DNA of 13,841 nt. It comes from Natrinema soli (lineage in GTDB: Archaea > Halobacteriota > Halobacteria > Halobacteriales > Natrialbaceae). A program made the translations under genes and the position numbers. Where the stretch lies: positions 1 to 13,841 of the forward strand of contig NZ_JAQIVI010000664.1 of the NCBI RefSeq assembly GCF_028618695.1. Direction: 5' to 3'. Position 1 is the stretch's first letter. The number at the start of each line of letters is the position of its first letter. The notes under the pieces are model-generated. The model was given only the letters and a program-made list of their open reading frames with translations, made no database searches and was not told where the DNA came from. This document shows, one piece after another, positions 8,144-13,467 of this stretch.

Positions 8144-8422
8144 TTATTTCCGATACCGTCGGATCCCGAACCGGCCGTAGCCGCCGTACGCGACCTCGAG
8201 CGAGCCGATCCACCAGTTCCACCGCTCGGGCGGGGTGCCGTCGGGGGCGTCAGACAGCTCGTCGATGACGATATCGTTCGTCAGCGCGACACCCGCGTCG
8301 CCCTCGTACTGGTTGGAATCCGCGAGATCGACGGCCTGCCGAACGACGACGCGCGACTGCCCCATCGTTCCGCCGAACTCCTCGCGCAGGCGGATCTCGA
8401 GTCGTCCGGGATCGATGAACAC
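8144..8422 (-). CDS. Conserved small haloarchaeal protein, function unknown
   Basis: A 92-residue soluble protein starting at GTG 8422 (FIDPGRLEIRLREEFGG). It continues with GQSRVVVRQAVDLADSNQYE and an aromatic C-terminal part (ERWNWWIGSLEVAYGGYGRF). The mix of beta-type segments and conserved-looking Trp and Tyr suggests a compact fold, and I recall similar short proteins in other haloarchaea, but there is no known function or motif. A longer frame starting at 8515 adds 31 residues that run into the hairpin-rich intergenic DNA. The GTG is preferred because TCAAGTAC on the minus strand (centre about 8448) lies 26 bases upstream. It diverges from rps6e across a 439-base gap. Confidence 0.82.
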   Translation of the reverse strand: MFIDPGRLEIRLREEFGGTMGQSRVVVRQAVDLADSNQYEGDAGVALTNDIVIDELSDAPDGTPPERWNWWIGSLEVAYGGYGRFGIRRYRK

Positions 8423-8581
8423 GGCTACTCGTAGGGGGTCGGGGTACTTGACTGTTCGAGCGGTCGGACGCTGAAACGCCGCTGGACCGAGTGGCCGGGC
8501 GGACGGCTCGAGCAACGCGAGAGCCGTCCAACTCGGGGGAGGGCAGGCGGTTCACCGATATCCGCTGCGAGCGACCGAACG

Positions 8582-8600
8582 CGCGGCGCGAAGCGCCGCG
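8582..8600. repeat. 8-3-8 inverted repeat (hairpin B)
   Basis: Perfect arms CGCGGCGC and GCGCCGCG with loop GAA; first of the cluster upstream of rps6e. Confidence 0.8.
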
Positions 8601-8609
8601 GAAAGACGA

Positions 8610-8624
8610 GCGGCCAACGGCCGC
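8610..8624. repeat. 6-3-6 inverted repeat (hairpin C)
   Basis: Perfect arms GCGGCC and GGCCGC with loop AAC, nine bases after hairpin B. Confidence 0.7.
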
Positions 8625-8712
8625 GAGTAAGGGAGCGAGCAGGCCGACGACCGATGTGGAGGGGCGCGAAGCGGCCCGAAACGGAGGGAGGAGTGCTTTT
8701 CATCGAAGCTAA

Positions 8713-8731
8713 GCGGGATCGAAGATCCCGC
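8713..8731. repeat. 8-3-8 inverted repeat (hairpin D)
   Basis: Perfect arms GCGGGATC and GATCCCGC with loop GAA. Its arms match hairpin J (11475-11493) except at one pair, T-A here and C-G there, a compensating change. Confidence 0.85.
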
Positions 8732-8737
8732 GAGGTC

Positions 8738-8766
8738 CAAAAAGCGCTCCTCTGGAGCGCTTTTTG
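8738..8766. terminator. 13-3-13 terminator-like inverted repeat (hairpin E)
   Basis: Perfect arms CAAAAAGCGCTCC and GGAGCGCTTTTTG enclose loop TCT. With five T residues ending the stem on either strand it has the form of a bidirectional intrinsic terminator. It lies between two divergent genes, where neither gene ends, so a plain terminator role is not obvious. It might insulate the two promoters, end a short RNA made within the gap, or belong to a structured element. Confidence 0.6.
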
Positions 8767-8770
8767 AGGA

Positions 8771-8811
8771 TTTTGCCGAGGGCGCGGCTCTGCCGCGCCC
8801 GCAGCGCAAAA
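8771..8811. repeat. Composite hairpin with 9-3-9 core (hairpin F)
   Basis: The core arms GGGCGCGGC (8780-8788) and GCCGCGCCC (8792-8800) surround loop TCT. TTTTGC (8771-8776) can pair with GCAAAA (8806-8811) around it through a small internal loop. Two-tier pairing like this is what a folded RNA or a cruciform would show. Confidence 0.7.
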
Positions 8812-8830
8812 GGTCGGTTCCGATCGATGA

Positions 8831-8838
8831 TCTTTTGA
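8831..8838 (+). promoter_or_regulatory. rps6e TATA-like box
   Basis: TCTTTTGA is centred about 28 bases before ATG 8862, giving a leaderless transcript and supporting this start over an in-frame upstream start at 8835. Confidence 0.6.
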
Positions 8839-8861
8839 GCGACGGCCGTCTTCCGTCGGGC

Positions 8862-9266
8862 ATGGCAAGTTTCACTGTCGTTGTCGGCGACCCCGAATCC
8901 GGGTCGTCCTATCAGCTCGAGGCGGAGGAACAGGACGCGAACCGATTCATGGGCAAGTCGATCGGCGAGGAGGTCGACGGCGGCTCGGTCGGCCTCGACG
9001 GCTACACGCTCGAGATCACCGGCGGCTCCGACGAGGCGGGCCGCCCGCTCAACGGCGAGGTCTCCGGGCCAAACCTGACGCAAGTGCTGATGAAGGGGCG
9101 ACAGACGGGCTACCGTCCGAAGCGTGACGGCGAGCGTCGCCGGATCACGGTTCGCGGTCGCGAAATCTCCGACGCCGTCGCACAGGTCAACGCCTCGATC
9201 GCCGAGCGCGGGAGCACCGACGTCGACGACCTCCTCGGCGAGGGCGGCGACGACGACGACGAGTAA
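8862..9266 (+). CDS. rps6e: Small-subunit ribosomal protein eS6
   Basis: A 134-residue component of the archaeal 30S ribosomal subunit. The archaeal S6e core is clear: [17 protein letters not shown] at the N-terminus, [13 protein letters not shown] (29-41), the family signature [13 protein letters not shown] (51-63) and an RNA-binding basic stretch around [17 protein letters not shown] (83-99). The C-terminus is a haloarchaeal acidic tail ending in a run of Asp. It lacks the long phosphorylated extension of eukaryotic S6, as usual for archaea. The ATG is supported by the TATA spacing and by the homologous start [10 protein letters not shown]. The next gene begins 27 bases after its stop, suggesting cotranscription. 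Confidence 0.98.
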   Translation: MASFTVVVGDPESGSSYQLEAEEQDANRFMGKSIGEEVDGGSVGLDGYTLEITGGSDEAGRPLNGEVSGPNLTQVLMKGRQTGYRPKRDGERRRITVRGREISDAVAQVNASIAERGSTDVDDLLGEGGDDDDE

Positions 9267-9293
9267 TCGCGGCGATTCCTTCGATTCATTTTC

Positions 9294-9731
9294 ATGGGAG
9301 ACAGAATTGCGAGCGACCATTCCTCGGTGAAGACGGTCCGGTCGACGTGTGCGGAGACGGCGACCGGCGTCAGACTCGAGGTGCCAGCCGACGAACGCGG
9401 TGCGTTTTCATCCGACGAGGTCGTCCGGGTCGCCCTCGACGGCGAGGAACTGTTCGCGCGAGTCGAGCGGGCGCTGACGGGCGACGACCTGTTGATTCCG
9501 GGCGTCTACGAGACGCCGGACGAGGCCCGAGACCCCAGCGGCGCGACCGACCGACTCTCGGAGTGGACCGCCGACCACGATATTCCGGCGGGGGGCTCGG
9601 TGCTGGTCGACGTCGTCGAACCCGAGTTCCTCTACGGCCTTCGCGCACCCGGCGAGACGACCTATTACGACGCGCGAGAGCCGCCGAGCGATAGCCTGAG
9701 CGAGATCGCGAAGGATCTCGAGGACCACTGA
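9294..9731 (+). CDS. Conserved haloarchaeal acidic protein downstream of rps6e, function unknown
   Basis: A 145-residue acidic soluble protein with no membrane segments. Distinct features are RIASDHSSVKTVRSTCAET near the N-terminus, a beta-rich middle (VVRVALDGEELFARVERALT, then DDLLIPGVYETPDEARDP) and a later stretch VLVDVVEPEFLYGLRAPGE. It resembles a small haloarchaeal family that I recall as DUF7112; the number is from memory. No catalytic motif is visible. Being 27 bases behind rps6e, with no obvious promoter between, it is probably cotranscribed with the ribosomal protein, which could hint at a translation-linked role. Confidence 0.87.
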   Translation: MGDRIASDHSSVKTVRSTCAETATGVRLEVPADERGAFSSDEVVRVALDGEELFARVERALTGDDLLIPGVYETPDEARDPSGATDRLSEWTADHDIPAGGSVLVDVVEPEFLYGLRAPGETTYYDAREPPSDSLSEIAKDLEDH

Positions 9732-9915
9732 TTTTCGAGCCCTCCGATCTCGGCGGTAGTCGGGATTCGGCCGGGAAATAGCGGCGTCACGACCGGACGA
9801 CGCGGCTCCGTCGACTCGAGCCTGTCGGTGATGGCGTGACTTCGGGTTCGAAAACCGGGTTCGACTCGAGCCCCGGTCGACGCCCTCGAGCCCGGCCGAA
9901 AATCCGAATACCGCC

Positions 9916-9922
9916 CTTTTTC
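9916..9922 (+). promoter_or_regulatory. TATA-like box upstream of 9947
   Basis: A T-rich run (CTTTTTC) lies about 28 bases before ATG 9947 and sets that ATG as the leaderless start. Confidence 0.5.
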
Positions 9923-9946
9923 CACCTCGAGTGCGAATCCGACGCC

Positions 9947-10381
9947 ATGAGTGACCAACGCGAGGCGTTTCTGGCGGGCGAGCGACTCGAGGACGTGGCG
10001 CTGTTCCTGGCGGATTCCTACGTGTCGGACGAGCGCCTCGAGGAGTTCGGCGAGCGCGTCGACGACGGGACGCTGATCGTGATCGACGGCGAGCGCGGGC
10101 GGAACGCCTTTCAGGCGGCGACCGGCACCGGAGCGATGGAGTTCGCCAAATCTGCGATGAGCAACGAGGGGGAGATCGACGACGATCTGACGGGCGGGCG
10201 CTGCCCCGACGCAGCGGCCGACGAGGAACACACGGTTCAGTTCGTCTTCGCGTTCGCCGAGGCGAAAAACGAGGAGGTCGGTGGCATCTACGCGAAGGGA
10301 GACGTCGTCCACGCCTACGCGCAGTGTACGTGCGGGACGGCGTTCTCGGATCGATGGAACGTGGGCGAGACGGACGGCTAG
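9947..10381 (+). CDS. Conserved haloarchaeal protein, DUF5807-like, function unknown
   Basis: A 144-residue acidic soluble protein. It opens with SDQREAFLAGERLEDVALF and a short helix, followed by VDDGTLIVIDGERGRNAF and AMEFAKSAM. The second half contains TGGRCPD (Cys86), VQFVFAFAEAKNEEVGGIY and AYAQCTCGTAFSDRW, where Cys127 and Cys129 form a CxC pair. Three Cys in a haloarchaeal protein is notable and could bind metal or be redox-active, but no known motif is complete. It resembles a family I recall as DUF5807. An in-frame start at 9836 would add 37 residues from the GC-rich leader; ATG 9947 is better because of the upstream T-rich box. Confidence 0.87.
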   Translation: MSDQREAFLAGERLEDVALFLADSYVSDERLEEFGERVDDGTLIVIDGERGRNAFQAATGTGAMEFAKSAMSNEGEIDDDLTGGRCPDAAADEEHTVQFVFAFAEAKNEEVGGIYAKGDVVHAYAQCTCGTAFSDRWNVGETDG

Positions 10382-10431
10382 CGACTTCGGAGAGCGAATC
10401 GCAGACGTGGATAGTCAGTAGTAGGCCGTAG

Positions 10432-10438
10432 TCTTTTG
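10432..10438 (+). promoter_or_regulatory. TATA-like box of the seven-helix protein gene
   Basis: TCTTTTG lies about 28 bases before ATG 10463, consistent with a leaderless transcript. Confidence 0.5.
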
Positions 10439-10462
10439 CGGCTCAGCGGAGTATGAGGGGAT

Positions 10463-11158
10463 ATGAGTTCGACCGAAACCCCGTACGAGACCGGCCGCGG
10501 GTTCGGTCTCTCGAGTCGCGAAGCGCGCGTGATCGGCGGCGCGAGCGTCCTGATGGCAATCAACGTGGCGTTGATGTACGTCATCGTGACGACACCGCTC
10601 GCGAGCGTCAACGACTACCTGTTCTCGTTCCCGATCATTGGCGCACTCGCCTACGGCGCGGCCATCATGGCCGGACAGTTAGTCGCCGAGCGCGGCATCG
10701 AGGGCGGGGACATGGGAATCGCGTTCGTCGGGATGGTGATCTTGCAACTGGCCTTCGGGGTCTTCGGAGCCGGCGTGCTTCGCTTCGCGCCTCGAGCGTC
10801 CCAGCTGACGATCCTCGCCGTCACGGCGGTCGTCGTCGCGCTATTGACGGCCGTCATCGCCGCCTACGTCTACGCGCGGTCGAAGACGTTCGAGCACTGG
10901 GGATCGTACGCCAACTACGCGTTCATCGGCGGCATCGTCGCGATTCTGATCGGGACGTTCGTCGCGCCGGTGTTGCTCGTCGGCTTCGTCCTCATCTTCC
11001 TCGGCTTCCTGCTTCGGCTGGGCTGGGAGATCTGGAAGGTTCGCGACCAGCGCAACGCGTCGGTCGCGCTCCAGACGATCGGCGTCTACATCGCCGTCGC
11101 CGGCGTCTTCGTTCACGTGTTGCAGCTGGTGATGCGGTACTTCGCATCGCGCGGGTGA
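10463..11158 (+). CDS. Seven-helix integral membrane protein, function unknown
   Basis: A 231-residue hydrophobic protein with about seven predicted membrane helices at roughly 24-44, 56-76, 84-106, 114-137, two packed between 149 and 190, and 201-227. The N-terminal 20 residues are polar (SSTETPYETGRGFGLSSRE) and probably cytoplasmic. Loops are short; the loop after helix 4 contains ARSKTFEHWGSYANY and the one after helix 6 GWEIWKVRDQRNAS. I could not match it to a transporter, rhodopsin (no Lys in the last helix) or Bax-inhibitor signature. ATG 10463 is supported by the T-rich box. A 9-base inverted repeat follows the stop codon. Confidence 0.88.
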   Translation: MSSTETPYETGRGFGLSSREARVIGGASVLMAINVALMYVIVTTPLASVNDYLFSFPIIGALAYGAAIMAGQLVAERGIEGGDMGIAFVGMVILQLAFGVFGAGVLRFAPRASQLTILAVTAVVVALLTAVIAAYVYARSKTFEHWGSYANYAFIGGIVAILIGTFVAPVLLVGFVLIFLGFLLRLGWEIWKVRDQRNASVALQTIGVYIAVAGVFVHVLQLVMRYFASRG

Positions 11159-11171
11159 TTTCGATCCGTCT

Positions 11172-11201
11172 GCTCGAGCGTTCCTATCGGTTCGCTCGAG
11201 C
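11172..11201 (+). terminator. Inverted repeat just after the seven-helix protein gene
   Basis: Perfect 9-base arms GCTCGAGCG and CGCTCGAGC with a 12-base loop, starting 14 bases past the stop codon. It could shape the 3' end of this transcript. No T-run follows, and CTCGAG is very common in this genome, so chance is possible. Confidence 0.35.
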
Positions 11202-11361
11202 CGAGACCGGTTCTCGACGGATGACCTCGAGAAACAGCGGATAAATGCCGCTCACTATCTCCTGTGAATGGAGCAGCGGATTCTGCTAGTGACTGAGTGA
11301 GATGAAGCGACCTGCTATCGTGGCAACAGGGAATCACCGCGCCCTCCCCAGCCGATTTCTC

Positions 11362-11432
11362 CTCACGGGCGAAGGCCGTCTGCTCACGGCGGCGGAGCCG
11401 CCGTCTGTTCACGGGCGCGTAGCGCCCGTTCA
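11362..11432. repeat. Three tandem hairpin units with conserved edges and variable cores (G, H and a partial)
   Basis: Units 11362-11382, 11383-11407 and 11408-11432 each begin YTCACGG and close with CCGT plus a short tail. Inside, the arms differ but still pair: unit 2 has ACGGCGGC/GCCGCCGT with loop GGA (11386-11404). Unit 3 has ACGGGCGC/GCGCCCGT with loop GTA (11411-11429). Unit 1 is a shorter version (ACGGGC/GGCCGT, one mismatch, loop GAA). Preserved pairing with changed bases suggests that structure matters or that the units arose by a templated process. Confidence 0.8.
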
Positions 11433-11441
11433 CATGGTCTG

Positions 11442-11457
11442 CGAGGCCACGGCCTCG
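11442..11457. repeat. Short inverted repeat (hairpin I)
   Basis: Arms CGAGGC and GCCTCG with a CACG centre (or seven-base arms with a two-base centre). It lies between unit 3 and hairpin J and continues the cluster. Confidence 0.65.
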
Positions 11458-11473
11458 GACTATTTACACAGTA

Positions 11474-11494
11474 TGCGGGACCGGCGGTCCCGCA
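11474..11494. repeat. 9-3-9 inverted repeat (hairpin J)
   Basis: Perfect arms TGCGGGACC and GGTCCCGCA with loop GGC. It shares GCGGGA/TCCCGC with hairpin D at 8713-8731 and differs by one compensating pair. Confidence 0.85.
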
Positions 11495-11588
11495 CTACTC
11501 GCGACGGCCACGCACAGTGTTATCTCGCGATTCGCTTCGTTCATCGCTCGACAGCGCGCGCCACCGCATAGTCGTACTCGAGTGATGT

Positions 11589-13097
11589 CTACGATGCGTT
11601 CTCGAGCACGTCAGTCACCCACACCCGATTCGGATCGTCCGTCTCGTTCATCCAGTCGATCAGTCGATCCCGCATCTCACGGCGAACCTCCGCGTAGCCG
11701 GGATGGTCGATCAGGTTCTGCAGTTCCGCGGGATCGCTCTCGAGATCGTACAGTTCGTCGATATCGGGGCCGTTGTAGACGTACTTGTACTCCGCCGTGC
11801 GGACCATCCGCTGGGTGTAAAGGCCGAACTCGTCGCCGTGGTACTGGGCGAAGGTGGAGTCGGGCCACGCCTCGGAGACCGCGCCCCCGTCGACGGTGTT
11901 GTCCACGGCGTCACCGCCGGTCTCGAGCAACGGCACCAAACTCCGGGCGTCGAAACTCTCGGGGACGTCGACGCCGCCCATCTCGAGGAACGTCGCCGCC
12001 AGATCGTGCAGATGCACGGGGGCCTCGCAGACCGACCCCGACTCGACGACGCCCGGCCAGCGAACCTGCAGCGGGATGCGGTAGGTGTCGTCGTACATCA
12101 GCGGTCCCTTGTTGAACTGGCGGTGGCTCCCGGCGAAATCACCGTGGTCCGACGCGTGGACTACGACCGTCTCCTCGGCCAGTCCCCGATTCTCGAGGGC
12201 CTCGAGGATCCGCTCGAGTTGGTGGTCGATCAGCGTGATGAAGCCCCAGTACTTCGCGAGCGCTTCGGCCCAGAGATCCCAGTCGAAGCCGGTGACGCCG
12301 CGGTAGGCGAGGTAGTTCTCGTGGACCTGCGGCTTCCCGTCGTAGGTCTCGGCGTAGCTCTCGGGGGGCTCGATTTCGTCGGGATCGTACAGCGAGGCGT
12401 AGGGCTCCGGGACGACGTAGGGGTGGTGGGGCCCGTAGAAATCGGCCCGGTGGAAGAACGGGCCGTCTCGGTCGCCGTCGGCGTGCGATTCGATCGCATC
12501 GATCGTCCGCTCGGCGAGAAAGTAGGCTCGCGTGTCCTCGACGCCGACGGACGTTGTCGCGGCGACGAACGTCCCTTCGGAGCGCTCTCTCGGCTCCTCG
12601 CCGGTGTAAATCTCCTCCTCGAGGTCGGCCTCGCCGACCGGCACGCCTCGCTCTTCGCGGTACTCGCGGAACGCCTCGTCGATGTCGTCGTGGTGTTTGT
12701 CGCTGCCGCCGAGATACGAGAAGCCGAAGTCGGCGGGCGTCTGATCGCGGCCGGCGTGCCACTTCCCCGTATATGTGAGGTCGTAGCCGGCCGCCACGAG
12801 TTCCGCCGAGAACGTCGGCAGTTCCGCGGGCAGGTTCGCCCGAATCGCGTCCGGCTCGTGGCAGTTGTTCAGCATCCCGTGACCGTGGGGGAACTGACCG
12901 GTCAGTAGCGACGCGCGAGCGCTCGAGCAGATGCTGATCGGCGTGAACGCCTGCTCGAAGCGGACGCCCTCGCTCGAGAGCCGATCGATCGCCGGCGTTT
13001 CGACCGGGGGGCCCCCGGGTGCGCTGGCGTCGTATCGCTCCTGGTCGGTGAGGACGAGCAGGACGTTCGGACGGGTATCGGCGTCAGCGTCAGCCAT
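11589..13097 (-). CDS. Sulfatase-family hydrolase (arylsulfatase / phosphonate hydrolase fold), cytoplasmic
   Basis: A 502-residue type I sulfatase that should cleave sulfate esters (or related phospho- or phosphonate esters) using a formylglycine made from Cys57. Visible landmarks are NVLLVLTDQERYD (11-23) with a metal Asp, the maturation site SICSSARASLLTG (55-67), TGKWHAG (110-116) with Lys112 and His114, SDHGDFAGSH (316-325) with Asp317 and His318, and Lys330. A C-terminal region contains YKYVYNGPDIDELYDLESDP, typical of these enzymes. The modification motif is usually C-x-P/A-x-R; here it reads C-S-S-A-R, with Ser at the third position. No signal peptide is seen, so it is probably intracellular. 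ATG 13097 is preferred over a start at 13331, whose 78 extra residues overlap the divergent gene; TTAACT lies 27 bases upstream. Confidence 0.94.
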   Translation of the reverse strand: MADADADTRPNVLLVLTDQERYDASAPGGPPVETPAIDRLSSEGVRFEQAFTPISICSSARASLLTGQFPHGHGMLNNCHEPDAIRANLPAELPTFSAELVAAGYDLTYTGKWHAGRDQTPADFGFSYLGGSDKHHDDIDEAFREYREERGVPVGEADLEEEIYTGEEPRERSEGTFVAATTSVGVEDTRAYFLAERTIDAIESHADGDRDGPFFHRADFYGPHHPYVVPEPYASLYDPDEIEPPESYAETYDGKPQVHENYLAYRGVTGFDWDLWAEALAKYWGFITLIDHQLERILEALENRGLAEETVVVHASDHGDFAGSHRQFNKGPLMYDDTYRIPLQVRWPGVVESGSVCEAPVHLHDLAATFLEMGGVDVPESFDARSLVPLLETGGDAVDNTVDGGAVSEAWPDSTFAQYHGDEFGLYTQRMVRTAEYKYVYNGPDIDELYDLESDPAELQNLIDHPGYAEVRREMRDRLIDWMNETDDPNRVWVTDVLENAS

Positions 13098-13120
13098 CGG
13101 GCGAGGTACATCGCCACCGT

Positions 13121-13126
13121 AGTTAA
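13121..13126 (-). promoter_or_regulatory. Sulfatase TATA-like box
   Basis: The minus strand reads CGTTAACTAC centred about 27 bases before ATG 13097, which fits leaderless initiation and fixes the start. Confidence 0.55.
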
Positions 13127-13193
13127 CGATGGGACCTGCAGTCGTGATCTCGCTCGACCGCGGGGACGGATATCTCCGGTGTGAACCCGACCG

Positions 13194-13199
13194 TTCAAG
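13194..13199 (+). promoter_or_regulatory. TATA-like box of the small zinc-finger-like gene
   Basis: TTCAAG is centred about 27 bases before GTG 13224. The sulfatase and this gene diverge from a shared 126-base region. Confidence 0.5.
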
Positions 13200-13223
13200 A
13201 GCCCCCCGTTCGACGGTCCACGC

Positions 13224-13466
13224 GTGCCTAGTGCGTACTGTGGTGAATGTGAGTGGCAGCACCGAGTCGACGGGGACGATCCGGGTACGCTCAGCCGCGC
13301 GATGATCGATCACTTCGTCGAGACGGGGCACTCAACGGTCGAGCGACGCGACGCCGAGGAGCGCCTCGAGACTCGTGTCGATTCCGACGGTCAACCGTCA
13401 GAGAACCGGTCGGAACAGCCGCCAGCGTCGGTATCCGAACGGAATTCGAACCCGCACCTCGAGTGA
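13224..13466 (+). CDS. Small zinc-finger-like protein (CxxC...H...H)
   Basis: An 80-residue protein starting at GTG 13224. Cys6 and Cys9 (YCGECEW) and His30 and His36 (IDHFVETGHSTVE) are arranged C-x2-C-x20-H-x5-H, a plausible single zinc site like many small haloarchaeal zinc-finger proteins. The C-terminal half is polar, rich in Arg, Glu and Ser and probably disordered. It may bind nucleic acid or protein; the partner is unknown. It ends one base before the end of hisS, which is transcribed toward it, and it diverges from the sulfatase gene. Confidence 0.8.
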   Translation: MPSAYCGECEWQHRVDGDDPGTLSRAMIDHFVETGHSTVERRDAEERLETRVDSDGQPSENRSEQPPASVSERNSNPHLE

Positions 13467-13467
13467 C

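Larger units (their letters stand above)
8423..8861. other. Hairpin-rich gap between divergent genes
   Basis: No gene is supported here; the open frames crossing it are low-complexity Arg/Pro/Ser strings. Five perfect hairpins lie between 8582 and 8800, with a purine-rich stretch ending GGAGGGAGGAGTGCTTTT at about 8685-8700. From about 8685 to 8816 the region has the layout of a structured element: T-run, hairpin, long hairpin, T-run, hairpin, A-run. It may be a noncoding RNA or a dispersed intergenic repeat. The rps6e promoter occupies the last 35 bases. Confidence 0.65.
11202..11588. other. Convergent gap with a second hairpin cluster
   Basis: No gene is supported. An 89-codon frame (11302-11571) exists but is largely made from the hairpin arms. 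The stretch 11362-11432 forms three adjacent hairpin units, followed by two more hairpins up to 11494. The upstream part (GGGAATCACCGCGCCCTCCC, about 11330-11349) gives me the impression of a dispersed haloarchaeal intergenic sequence, which only a search can confirm. Confidence 0.6.

Noticed and set aside
7290..8222. 310-codon minus-strand frame across three small genes
   Set aside because: It is Arg-rich and crosses intergenic regions. The alternative frames give membrane proteins and a small conserved protein with good starts.
8425..8875. Overlapping minus-strand frames through the rps6e upstream hairpins
   Set aside because: Low-complexity translations of palindromic DNA, partly antisense to rps6e and its promoter.
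11362..11494. Possible small CRISPR array
   Set aside because: The repeating parts are only a few bases at the unit edges. Units are 21-25 bases with palindromic cores, there are no unique spacers of 30-40 bases, and no cas genes are nearby.
11302..11571. 89-codon plus-strand frame in the convergent gap
   Set aside because: Most of it is translated hairpin arms; no family resemblance and no convincing promoter.
11703..12908. 401-codon plus-strand frame opposite the sulfatase
   Set aside because: It is an antisense shadow of a gene with intact active-site motifs; Val/Asp/Arg-biased with no recognisable domain.
13098..13331. 78-residue N-terminal extension of the sulfatase
   Set aside because: It overlaps the divergent zinc-finger-like gene and both promoters, has no signal peptide character, and family homology begins at NVLLVLTDQ.
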